From Amborella trichopoda (Eukaryota > Streptophyta > Magnoliopsida > Amborellales > Amborellaceae), in the NCBI RefSeq assembly GCF_000471905.2, contig NW_006499535.1:370117-434116 (forward strand): DNA of 64,000 nt. The letters run 5' to 3'. Under the pieces are notes generated by a model. It made no database searches. It was not told where the DNA came from and saw only the letters and a list, made by a program, of their open reading frames with translations. Each line of letters opens with the position of its first letter. Positions within the stretch are counted from its first letter, which is position 1. Both the position numbers and the translations under genes were made by a program. This document shows positions 48,330 through 59,310 of the stretch, one piece after another.

Positions 48330-49760
48330 TCGATTAAGGAAGTTTAAGCTGGTAGAGGATGTGCAGCCAGGAAATCTGCAAGTGCTTGTCCTTTGACAGC
48401 TTTTCGCGACACATAGGGAATGTCAAACTCCATGAGGTGTAGTGATAATTGCGCATGTCGGCTCGGCAAACAAGGGCGCGACAGGAAAAATTTTTATAGG
48501 ATCCGCTCCAGAAATGAGCTGACTCGGTTCTGCGAGCAAATAGTGTCAGAGCTTTTGTACTGCGAAGATGAGGGCCAGACACATCATTTCAATAGGGGAG
48601 TAGTTCTTTTCAGCTTCTTGCATTCTTTGACTTAAGTAATACAGAGCCGTTTCTTTCCCCTCGTCATTGTTTTGAGCAAGCAAAGCTCCTAGTGACTGTT
48701 CTAGTGCAACCACGTATATGATGAGGGGTCTTCTAGAAACTGGTGCAGAAAGGATTGGGGGTTTTTGTAAATAGCTTTTGATGTTGTCAAACACCGTTTG
48801 ACATGCTTCATCCTATTCAAAGGGCGTCTCTTTCTTCAGGAGGAGGGACTAGGGTTGACATCATCTCGAGAGGTGAGAGATGAACCTACGTATGTAGGCC
48901 AGATGGCCTTAGAAAGATCGGAGCTCTCATAGATATCTTGGAGGTGACATCTCTTGACTGGCTTTAATTTTGACAGGCTCGATCTCCAAGCCTCGATATC
49001 TGATAATGGACCCCAAGAACTTTTTGGATCGTATGATGAAGGCGCATTTTAGAGGGTTCATCTTAAGCTGATAGAGACGAAGTCTTTTGAAGACTTTTTC
49101 TAAATTCTTTATATGATTGCTTCTTGTGTCAGACTTTACTACGAGGTCATCCACGTAGCATTCCACCTCTTCGTGCAGAAAATCTTTGAAGAAAGTGGTC
49201 ATGGCCCTTTGATAGGTGGCTCAAGTATTTTTTAGACCGAACGGCATCACCGTATAATAAAAGCCTCCCTTAAGAGTTAAGAAAGCAATTGATTCTTCAT
49301 CTTTTGAAGCCATTCATATTTGGTTATATCCTGAATAACCGTCCATGAAGGAGAATACTTGGCAGTTGGTGGTCGAACATATCAACAGCTCAGTGAAGAG
49401 GAGTGGGAAATCGTCTCTGGGACAAGCCGTATTCAGGTCACGGAAGTCAATGCATACCCTGATTTGTCCGTTCTTCTCAAAACATTAGCCAACCACCTAG
49501 GATCTTTGACTTCTCGTATGAAGCGCGTCGTATTTAGCTTGCTTACCTCTGCTTCGATCTGGATTTCCAAATCGGTCTGGAATCTTCTTGCCTTCTGCTT
49601 GATAGGCCTGAGTGAGGGGTCAATTCCTAGCCTGTGTACTGCAATCTGAGGGTTAAGGCCAGGCAAATGCCAAGCAAAGACATCTTGATTGGCTCGTAAA
49701 AAGTCAGCATTACATAATGACTGAGATGACAATGGGCCTTGAGTTAGTTTCATCACCCCA
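48330..49760 (-). pseudogene. Ty3 reverse transcriptase and linked RNase H remnant
   Basis: RT starts in 49433-49756 (QDVFAWHLPGLNP, then RPIKQKARRF), with its active site at 48927-49202 (ECYVDDLVVKS, followed by KMNPLKCAF, KKFLGSIIRYRGLEI). The linked RNase H is at 48546-48794 (PLIIYVVALEQSLGALLAQ, ALYYLSQRMQ). YVDD with 'NPxKCAF' and 'FLGxxxxxRGIE' is diagnostic of Ty3 elements. It is broken between and within the parts. Confidence 0.8.
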
Positions 49761-51661
49761 GTTCACTTCCTCTAAGTCATCAGCCGTAGCTTGTCCGCCA
49801 TCCTCCAAAATTTCCAAGGCTTATTCTATTTCATCCTCATTGAGCGACATAGAATAGGGAGTTTGCTTATGCATCTCTTTCCTTTCCGCATCTTCTGAAT
49901 TGTCAAGTTCTCGGACAACTAGTATAATTTCAGCTATCTTTTGAGGTTCATGAATAATAACCTCTTCAAGGACTGGCGCTGCTGAGCTTTCCTCATGGAT
50001 CACCAGCATGTGGCATGCCTCATAGTTGGAGCAGATCTTCCACTTGGAGCTTCTCAACAATTCCCCCAAATCAGGCTCTGAGGCTAACTGGGGTTTTTTC
50101 TCATGCTTTGGTTTGAGAATCCGATTTGGCTGTGACTATAGCAACACTAACACTTAGGAATCCGATCTTTTGAGCGACCATCTTTCTTATCGCTTTATTA
50201 TGCCGCTTTCTTGTATTGCAGGATTTGAGCTCTTGATTAAGAATTTCAAAATCTGGGCATTGCATGGTGAGGTCAGAGAGGGACCTCTAGAGGGAGGAAG
50301 GGCTTGAAGAGTTAGGGATAGGAGAAGGGACAAAGCTTTTAGGGTCTTCACTTAAATTGGACCGAATCAAGGACCTCTTAACGTCATGGCCCATGTTGGA
50401 CGATTGAAGGGGATCTTTAAGGTCTTTACCCTATATGGACTGTTGGTCTTCTCTTTTGTCATGTGACTACGGGGTCTTTTTATCTCCCTCACCCTTGTTG
50501 GACGTGTTTTGCATTGCTTTCTCAATCATGCATTGATTGCCCTTCGCAAGAAGAATTTGCCTTGGGACAAAATCCTGCAAGGTGGGAAGAGGGGGAATAG
50601 AGGGAAGGACTTCCACCTCACTAGGAAGTCGAGGAAGACTTGACTTGTTGGTTTGAGCCCTAGAAGACTCCTTGCTGCTTCTTTCTTTCTCGTTGGGCTT
50701 GGCCTTTTGAGGTTGGGGCATAAGTGCCATGTCTGCTTGACAGATAGCCTCTCTTTTAAGGCTTTTTATCTTGCCCTGACCTTAATGTTTTCTCCATGGC
50801 TCGTGCGATTTGGCAGGGGCTTGAGGGAGAATGAAATCTCGGACTTGTTCGGAAGTTTTGACTCCATAACCTTTCTTGGAAGGTAGGGGTGACGTGCTCT
50901 CTATGACAATCTCACCACTTTGTATGAATCCTCCTAGGATATCTCAAAATGCACAGCAAAGAAACAAATCATGTCCGTTGAATTGGTGGTATTGGCACCA
51001 CTGGTTTTGGTTCTGTTATTCTATGTGTTCCATGTTTCTAGGTGCATAGGGCGTGAACATTCCCTATCGTACCAACATGTCGAAGAGAACAGGGAACATA
51101 TTGGGGGGCAATTGGCTCACAAAGATGCTGTAAGATTGCTCTTCTTGGATTATCACCACGTCCAAAGCCTCTGCTGTTTCGTAGGCTTCCTTGAGGTTTT
51201 CGTGGTCGATCTGCCAGTTTCAAATCAAGGCATCGATGTGCTCTTTGAGTTGAACATAATTTTGCATGAGGTGTCCTAGAATTCGATGGTAAGGGTAGTA
51301 GTTCTTGTGATCGACAAGGCCTGCTTGCTTTCTCGTCATTGGAAGGGTCACCATGCCCTGTTTTACTAGAATTTTCATGAGAGTTGGTACCCACACTTTG
51401 TTGAAACTGTACAGCAGGGCTAGTCTTTGCTAGAATCACTCAGAGTAGTATAGATTTTGGGGCAGGCCTACTCTGTTATAACTTTGGGAGAGAGGCTGTT
51501 GTTGCTGGGATCTTCGGCAGTATCTTTCCTTGAGAGGTGTCTAATATCTTAAGAGAGTTGACATTACTTACGAGATTAGAGTGAAGGGGCATGGGAGTTG
51601 TCACTGCGCTGACGACATTTCTTTGCTGGCCAGCACGATGGTTAGGCCTTGTGGGATTCCG
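49761..51661 (-). pseudogene. Tat-like gag C-terminal and protease-linker remnant
   Basis: Near 51250-51340 the minus strand shows the short 'YxxYHRxxGH...QLKxxI' block that ends Tat Gag proteins (here YPYHRILGHLMQN). Between 49800 and 50730 are low-similarity open stretches that should correspond to the protease and its flanks. At 50280-50520 a phrase of about 68 bases built around 'catgttggacgattg' recurs about three times. The N-terminal gag is absent because the element is cut at 51661. Confidence 0.5.
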
Positions 51662-54600
51662 TGTCACGACCTTGCCCCTGACCCCAGAGGGCGACAGAGT
51701 GCGAGATCGCAAACGCCACTCAGGTGGGAGTGAGCTTAATGCATTTTAAAATAGAAAAATCAGAGCAAACCAAAAGGTAAAGCATCAACTCCCACTAGGG
51801 CCATAGAAAAAGTTGTATAAATAAAAACTATCAAGGTACACATATACAGAACCCAAAAATATTACAATTGGTCCGAAGCAACATGGAACATCGATAACAT
51901 GTACAATAAAGCCACTGAATGGCTACAACCAAGAGACAACTACAGCCTAAGAAAGCTTCCTTGTTGAGCAGATCTTCATGTAGTTAACCTCGATTGTCAC
52001 TCGCTTGTCCTCAACCTGCAGCTGTCAATCTACAAAGAGGGAAGTAAACAGAATGAGCTACAAAGCCCAGTAAGTGGATCATAACACCTCTCCCTGCTTA
52101 AGAATATCATTTTATAATAATTACAAGATATTATAACAAAATCCTCAATAAACATGAGTCATATGTTAAAACCACATCTATCAGAGTATCACAGATGATT
52201 CACTGTACAATAATAACATGTTATGCCACTGGATGCGATATGGAAAGAGATCATTTATTTACTCAATAGTAGTAATCTTAACAGAGTCATATGCTTAGCC
52301 AAACACCACATTTACTAGCTAACTCACTCCTTCGTCCACCTACTCCCGAAATAGAAGTCTTATTCATCAGGTCAAGCCAATCCCATTGCTTAGGACCTCT
52401 ATCATCACTCAGAAGTGAAGACAATGACAAGTGGGTGACCCACTTCGTATTGTCCTCACACACACACACAGTATAGGCTCTTGACCTTGCAAGACACTGC
52501 CCTCTCTTTACATCCCGCTCGAGGGTGCTCCACTACCAAAGGGGTCCCAATGGATAGTGCCCATACATCTTGGGGGGCATGACCCACCTAAGTTCACATC
52601 ACATCCTAGCTCTCTTCCTATCATTAGGGGTTAGGGAAAGATTTCATTGTGGTGCAATTCCATGCTTCCACATCACATCTCATCGTGGTGCAAGTCCATG
52701 TTCCCAGATGATATCTCATCGTGGTGCAAGTCCATTCTCCCACATCACATCTCATTGTGTCACATCACATCTCATTGTGTCACATCACACTATCAATGGA
52801 TGACCCATTTCATAGTGATTCATATCACATTTATCAGTATCATGTCAATATCACAGTATCAGTATCAGTATCACAATATCAGTATCACAATATCATTATC
52901 ACCATATCAGTAACAGTATTACGATATCACAATTTCAATATCAGTATCAGTATCAGTATCAGTATCACAATATCAGTATCATCGTATTACATATCCAGTA
53001 TCACAGTATCACATATTCATTCTCACACTATCACATATTCAGTATTACAGTATCACATGTTCAGTCTCACTATCACATATTCAGTATCACAGTATCACAT
53101 TCATATTTTCTGCAATTTCAAGCAATGACATCTGGTCATAGACAGGGTCATAATATTCGATCCATTCAAAATTTGGAAATGATTCCAAAACCAATTTTAT
53201 ACTAGACACACATATCTTTCAAATGGGGGTATTTTGAAAGGTTTGGACCTCGTTTGTCCCTTCAAAAGCTCATTAGAAGGGAGACATTCCATTTGAAACC
53301 TGATGTGCAGTTGGGACAGTGACATGTCCCACTTAGTACAGTTATAACTATTAATCCATAAAGCATTTTTGTTTCCAAAACCAAAATTCGAGTAAAAACA
53401 CGTATGTTTCAAAAAAGGGAAGTGTGAGAACATTTCGACTCCAGTTGGGCATTCAAAAGTTCGTGACAACCAAAGTAAGGGTTCTGGATTTCATGATATC
53501 TGTCCACAGTGATATATCTTCACAAATAATTTTATAACTCTCAATCAAGGAGAAATTTCAAAATGTGTTCAAAGTGTGATTTCAAGAATACTCATAGATA
53601 TTTCAAATGGCTGTGATTTAGAAGAAAACAAACTCCATTTAGTCAGTCAAAATTCGTGGCTAAAGAGACAACCGTTTTGAACTTTTACTAAATCTGTCAA
53701 CAGTGACCTCCTTGCACATTTTGAAGCATAACTCTTCATGTATAAAGAATTTGAGCAAGATTCAAAGATGAACATTTTATTAGAAACAAATATCTTTCTA
53801 ATGGAAATGGTTTGAGGTCATTTGGACCTCATTTCGTTGGTCAAAATTAGATTACAAAAACATAGAACCATCCTGGAAATTACAGTGCAGTTGTAGCATT
53901 TTTCAAAATGACAAGCAATTAATACCAAATTATTCTACATCTTAATATAAAACCTTTCTTATTGACCATTAGATACATATAAACACTTAATCATAGGTTT
54001 CCATGAAAAGCAAAGAAGATTTGATACTCATTTTGAGCATGTAAAGGCAAGCTAAAGTGCTGGAAATCGTGGTATAACAGTGTACACATACATCCTCTAT
54101 TCATGCATCTACTCATGCTCATTCTTACACTTAATTCATGCTAAATCCATGCTTAAGGACCTACAAGATAGTTGACCCACTTACTGTCTCCAAAAGCTCT
54201 TCCAGAGTCCTCCTTCAAGCTTCTACCATGGGCTCTTCAAAAGAGAAGCAAGGCTAACAAAGGGGCTTTAAGTTGAGAGGCTCTAGAGAGAGTGAGAATG
54301 TGAATGACATTAGGGGAGAGAGAGGCTTAAGTACCCTGTTGGATGGGGTGGCCCAAAGCTGGACAAGTGGTAGGCTCCACACATGCCACATGAGAAGTGG
54401 CATGTGTGGCAGCATGCAACTGGTAGGTGGCAATTTTGTTCATGTACGGCAGTGACACGCATGACTCATGAGGCAACACGCATGGCGTTACATGCACGAC
54501 ACTACACGCACGACGCTACACGCATGACGTTACCCAATTTTGATCCATCTCACTGCCATTCGTGAAAATTTCTTTTTCTTCTTCTTCTTATACACTCACG

Positions 54601-54798
54601 GCGCTGCCTCCTTCTCTCCCTTTTCATATGCGGCATTACCCCTTCTATCTCTTCAAGTGCGATGTTACTCTTTCTCTCTCTTCACACTTGGTGTTACCTC
54701 TTCTCTCTCTTTACGGGTGGCATTACCTCTTCTCTCTCTTCATGTGCGATGTTACTCCTTCTCTCTCTTGCTTGAAAAAATTCTCATTCGTTACATCA
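51662..54798 (-). repeat. 3' LTR of the gag-only element
   Basis: It is about 3.1 kb. In element direction it starts TGATGTAACGAATG (complement of 54785-54798) and ends ...GGTCGTGACA at 51662. The last 600 bases match 56236-56903 closely. It carries several tandem-repeat tracts. No companion copy of the remaining 2.4 kb is in the window, so its right boundary rests on the polypurine tract and TG start. Confidence 0.7.
52640..53110. repeat. Tandem-repeat tracts inside the LTR
   Basis: Three to four 36-base units occur at about 52650-52770 ('gtggtgcaagtccat...cacatctcatc'). They are followed by 'cacatcacatctcattgtgt' doublets, then a long 'tatcag/tatcac' hexamer-like tract to about 53100 and 'cacatattcagta' repeats of about 30 bases. 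Open frames over this region (52570-53128) are products of the repeats. Confidence 0.75.
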
Positions 54799-54815
54799 TC
54801 CTCCCTTTAAAATAT
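54799..54815 (-). other. Polypurine tract of the gag-only element
   Basis: The complement reads ATATTTTAAAGGGAGGA, followed directly by the LTR start TGATGTAA. This is the usual arrangement in Ty3 chromovirus-type elements. Confidence 0.7.
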
Positions 54816-55192
54816 ATTTTTTCCCCACAATTACATATTCACCAATTAAATCTTTTTGGGGTTTTAAAAACGGCACATAACCTTTTTACAGTGTTTAAAC
54901 CGTACAATCCAACCTATGCTTCCAACCTTCTAGAAGAAAACAAACTTTATGGGCAAGGCTCTACCTCTCAGTCGTTCCCACAATACTTAAACTTTGAGTG
55001 GAAATAGTACCCGAGTATTTCCCCAAAAAGATGTGCACGTATTAAGGTATAATTAAGGGTGCAAGTTCAATACTTAGGGGGGCATAAATAATACAATATA
55101 GGAAGGCAATCAGATTCAAACAAAGCTCAAATTTTTCTCTCATCATTACCAAAGAGCTTACCTCAGGCTGCGGAGATAGATGCTTTCGCCTC

Positions 55193-56122
55193 TTATTCCG
55201 TGAGGGCAAACACCCGACCTTGAGTCTTGGGTCTCTCTCCGGGCTTCTTTGCAGGGCAGTCCTTAATTAAGTGGCCAAGCTTGCCACATCCAAAGCACAC
55301 TCCTAGCTTTCTTTGGCACCCAACGATAGAATGGTTGCTAAGTCCGCAATATGAGCAGGTCGGCTGATGATTCTCCCTCACATCCCCTGGGAAAATCTTG
55401 TCTTTTCATATTATCCGGATTAATCTCCCTTCCAAGGTCTTCCTTAAGAGGTGGTCGATTCTTCCTCCGTTCTTTCTTAGATGGAAATCCTCACAATCCT
55501 TTTCAATCTTCAGGGCTAAATCAACTAATGGGAAGAAAATTTTAAGATTGGCTGTCATTATTCTCCCTCAGATATCTGGCCTAAGACCCCTTTCAAATTT
55601 ACTCCCTTTACGTGCCTCCATATTGATGATGTGTGGCGCGTAGCTAGAAAGTTCTGTAAATTTAGCTGCATATTTCTTTACTGACATCTTCCGTTGCTAC
55701 AACTCAATAAATTCTACCTCCTTTCTTTCTCGGATTGATTCAAGAAAGTACTTGTCAAAAAAGGTGAAGAGAAAATTTCCCAGGTTGCCTAGTTCCTGTC
55801 TCATCCCAAGATTGTTTCATCGAGCTCCACCAATGCTCAGCATCCCCTTCTAGCATGAAGGTCCCTAATCTCACTTTCTGTTCATCGGAGCAATGCAATA
55901 CTTCAAATATCTTCTACACTTGCCTCCTCCATCTATTAGCTTTTTCCACTCATCCATGTCCCGAAAATGCCCATTGTCACTTTGATCAGAGGTGGAGGCA
56001 GCCAAGGTCAGCATACAGTCTTTCATAATTTGGGTGATAGCCCCTAGTGTTATGAAGAATTCCCCAAAGGCTTCAGTGTTATCATTACTGGAACTCGCAT
56101 TGTTGGCACGTGACCTCATCAT
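55193..56122 (-). pseudogene. Gag remnant with zinc knuckles
   Basis: The N-terminal part lies at 55871-56122, with a helical stretch and a mutated capsid-like start. The C-terminal part at 55193-55381 holds two knuckles, CSYCGLSNHSIVGC (CCHC-like) and CFGCGKLGHLIKDCP (classical C-x2-C-x4-H-x4-C), ending in VFALTE. The phrase 'CFxCGxxGHxxxDCP...GRVFALT' is typical of Del/Tekay-type chromovirus Gag, which packages element RNA. The normal continuation would be protease within the next hundred codons, but the sequence instead reaches the polypurine tract. It is broken. Confidence 0.7.
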
Positions 56123-56216
56123 CTTGACCTAAAACATGAACACCTCAGTTACTAACCTATCCAAGAACCACTCTAAGGACACTTCTAAGACTCTCTAGGC
56201 CAAGAATCCTATTCTG

Positions 56217-56232
56217 GCTGCTCTGATACCAT
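56217..56232 (-). other. tRNA-Met primer site of the gag-only element
   Basis: The complement reads TGGTATCAGAGCAGCC, three bases from the LTR end at 56236. Confidence 0.85.
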
Positions 56233-56235
56233 AAC

Positions 56236-56903
56236 TATCACGGCCTTGCCCACTGACCCTTAACGTACCACTCCGGAGGGCGACAGAGTACGAGATCGCA
56301 ATCAGAGGTCGCAAATGCCACTCAGGTGGGAGTGAGCTCAACGCATTTTAAAAGAGGAAAATCATAACAAACCACAAGGTAAAGCATCAACTCCCACTCG
56401 GGCCACAAAAAAAGTCGGATAAATAAAAACTATCAAGTTACACATATACAAAACCCAATAATATTGCAATTGGTCCGAGCCAACACGATCTGACAAACAT
56501 ACATAAAATATACAATAAAGCCACTGAATGACTACAACCAACAGAAGCCTACAGCCTAAGAAAGCTTCATTATTGAGCGAATCTTCACGTAGTTAACCTC
56601 GATTGCCACTCACTTGTCCTCAACCTGCAGCTGTCAATCTACAAAGAGGGAAGTAAATGGAATGAGCTACAAAGCCCAATAAGTGGATCATAACACCTTG
56701 TTTCCTTGTCTAAGAAAATCATTTTATAACAATTACAAGTTTTATAACAATTACAAGATATTATAATAAAATCCTCAATAAACATGAGTCATATGTTAAA
56801 ACCACATCTATTAGAGTATCATAGAAGATTCACAGTGCAATAATGACATGTTATGCACTGGATACGCTATAGAAGGAGATCATTTATTTACTCAACAGTA
56901 CTA
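56236..56903 (-). repeat. 5' LTR of the gag-only element (cut)
   Basis: The stretch aligns with 51662-52290, including 'cactcaggtgggagtgagct' and 'gagatcatttatttactcaa'. It ends at 56903, where unrelated plus-strand LTR sequence starts. About 80% of this LTR is therefore missing from the window. Confidence 0.75.
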
Positions 56904-58153
56904 TGCTTGAAGACATTTTTTAGCACCTTGGTCCCTGATGCGGAATAACGAGGTAGCTAGACAATAAAGCCTTGACATAAAGTGGAATTCTTGATGGTCT
57001 CAGGATTGCCCCGAAACAAGTGGAAAGCTTCTTAAGAACTTCAAAAGGCCACTTATCAAGTTTCTTCACAATCTGAATTGTCTAAGGCAGTACAAACAAA
57101 GAAACAATTTCGAAAAAATCAGCCTCTAGCACTCTGAAATGGACCCCGTAAATAAGACTATATTTTCGCTGCGTCAAACAGCTGTGGGTCCACTACTATT
57201 GGATCCAGCACGATCGAAAACCTCTATGGTTCAAGTTTCGGCTGAATCGGGCAAGAAAAAGTTATGGGTAAATTATCAAAAAGGGTTAAGCCTCACATAT
57301 TCCCGTGCACCCTCCCTGCACCAAATCACCATTAAAGGTGCTTGTTTTACAATCTCTGGCAGTGACTTTCAGAGTCATATCTCATTCGTCCCGAGTCAGA
57401 TTGTGCTCAAATTTTGTGAGTGTATTTGTTTCATGAAGACGAAAATTTTGATATGTGGCAAGCCCTGTGAAGACACCTAAGCAGGAAGAAAAGCTAAGGA
57501 GAAGTTGCTGATTCGTGAAGAAAGTTGCAGAAAAATCAACAACAACACACCACGCCCAAGCGGCCAAATCTCGACGCTCGCACATTAGATTGACATGAGA
57601 CCAGTTCCATCATGTGCGTAAGGTTTATAGCTATCTTTGGTCCAGACACCTTACATGATGAGGTTAGATTTCGCATACGAAGCCAATAAAGTGACTACAA
57701 ATTCTGGCCAAAACTCCAAAGTTGCAAAATCTTTGTCCAAGCATGAAATCGAGCTGCGTTTGTTGCCACACGATCGTGACGACATGCTTAGTATGATCCA
57801 GCAAATAAATCACAAAGAAAAATCATGAAACGAGCACACTATCGATATGAAGCTTTTAAGATTCATCCAAATTTCAAGTCGCATGATCGTGGCTTAAAAA
57901 CACGATCCATGGCTCGAAGTTAGTATCAAACGGGCACCAGAGCCACCCCCAAATGGGCATCAGAGCCACCCCGGATTATTCACGAAAGATCACGCACGTT
58001 CTAAGGCAGTAGTAGGGACTGTTTTGGAATTCCATTAATTGTTAGGCAGGGGCAAAACAATCATTTTGTACCCATTTTTAGAATTTCTTTTAATTAAAAA
58101 AAAATTTAATTAGCATAAATTGAGATAGGTTTTGGGCATCCATCCATGTTTGG

Positions 58154-58246
58154 GTCCAATTCTATAAATACATGCTAAACCTAATTGTAAAAGGGTCCTT
58201 GGTGTTTCCCTGGTTCTTCCCTTTATCCCCTCAATTGATCAATAAA
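58154..58246 (+). promoter_or_regulatory. Promoter core and poly(A) signal of element Y LTR
   Basis: CCAAT is at 58156-58160, TATAAATA at 58163-58170 and AATAAA at 58241-58246. The spacing of about 75 bases between TATA and AATAAA is compact, as in retrotransposon R regions. Confidence 0.65.
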
Positions 58247-58469
58247 GTTTGCATTTTTGCTTTGAGTTTGTTGGTGCGTCTTGGAGAGAGAGAGAGGAGA
58301 GAGAAGAAAAGGGTCGGTACCCTTCAATAAGGTAATTTTCTCTCTCCTCCTCTCGTCTCTCTCTTTTCTCTCTCCTCCTCTTGTCACACTCTTTTTCTCT
58401 CTCCTTCTCTCGTCCCTATCCCTTTTCTTTCCCCTTCTTTTCTTGTCTTTTATCTCTTCTTCTTTATGA

Positions 58470-59310
58470 ACATGCACGGCTGTGGCAGAGCCGTGTATGT
58501 TATCTTCTTCCTTCTCTTTCTTAAACCCACAAGGCGATGGCAACGTTGTGTGTGTCCTATTCTCTCTCTTTCTTCTTCTCCTGTTTCTTCTTCTTCTTGA
58601 TCTTTCTCTCTATTCCTCTCTGACTGAATGTGCATGGTGATGGCAGCACCATGCACAAACCTCCCTCTCTATCTTCTTCTCTATCTTACACGGCGATGGC
58701 AATGCCGTGTGTGATCTCTCTCTCTATCTTCTTCTCTATCTTACAAACGGTGATGGCAACACTGTGTGCGATTTCTTCTCTCTCTTCTTCTCTGTCTCAC
58801 ACACACGATGATGGCAATGCCGTGTGCATTTTCTTCTCTGTTCTTCTCTATCTCTCTCACACAACGATGATAACACCATGTGTGATTTCTTCTCTCTCGT
58901 CTTCTCTATCTCACACACAACGATGGAAACACTGTGTGCATTTTCTTCTCTCTCTTATTCTCTATTTCTCACGCACGGTGATGGCAACACCGTGCATGTT
59001 TTCTTTTCTCTCTTCTTCTTCTTGCCCTTCTCCTTCTTTCTTTATTCTCTCTCCTCTATCCTTCTATCTGTCTGAACATGCACGATAATAACAATGTTGT
59101 GCACAAATCTCTTTCTTTACTTTCTTCTCTCTGCTCTGTCTTTCTCTTTGTCTCTCACTATCTGAACATGCACGGCGATGGCAACGCCATGCACAAATCT
59201 CTCTTTCTATTTTTTCTCTCTCTAACACCCAAGGCGGTGGCAGCACCATGCATACCTCTTTTCTTATTCTTCCCTGTCTGACATTCATCGTGGTGGCAAC
59301 GCCATGCATA
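58470..59310 (+). repeat. Array of covarying hairpins in the element Y leader
   Basis: About thirteen units spaced some 55-100 bases apart are separated by CT-rich spacers. Each is built as stem, ATGGCA(A/G) loop, stem. Clear ones are 58470-58500 (ACATGCACGGCT with AGCCGTGTATGT), 58629-58657 (TGTGCATGGTG with CACCATGCACA, 11 perfect pairs), 58688-58710 (ACACGGC with GCCGTGT), 58973-58995 (GCACGGTG with CACCGTGC) and 59169-59193 (TGCACGGCG with CGCCATGCA, one mismatch). Stems differ between units but mostly stay paired. Weaker units lie near 58530, 58750, 58805, 58860, 58920, 59075, 59230 and 59285. Confidence 0.75.

Larger units (their letters stand above)
42544..51661 (-). mobile_element. 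Tat-like Ty3 element, internal part (fossil)
   Basis: On the minus strand the order is gag C-terminal part (about 51340), linker, RT-RNase H, a second RNase H, integrase, a long 3' region and the LTR at 42543. A second, archaeal-type RNase H between RT-RH and integrase and a very long 3' region are hallmarks of the Tat lineage. The 5' end is missing: the sequence changes at 51662, where another element starts. It is heavily broken, with well over ten interruptions, and looks old. Confidence 0.75.
51662..56903 (-). mobile_element. Gag-only LTR retrotransposon (TR-GAG-like), Ty3-related
   Basis: On the minus strand it reads 5' LTR (56236-56903, partial), primer site, gag, polypurine tract, 3' LTR (51662-54798). 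The internal part is only about 1.44 kb and shows gag with zinc knuckles but no protease, RT, RNase H or integrase. Plant elements with LTRs, gag and no pol are known as TR-GAG and are thought to be moved by partners. A plain pol deletion is the alternative. It is broken, with some interruptions in gag, and its 5' LTR is cut at 56903. Confidence 0.65.

Noticed and set aside
52570-53128. Overlapping open frames of 77-135 codons
   Set aside because: They are translations of the tandem tracts in the LTR.
58630-59088. Open frame of 152 codons over the hairpin array
   Set aside because: Low-complexity Ser/Leu/Phe product of CT-rich spacers; the regularity is explained by the repeats. The nucleotide-level hairpins are the real signal.
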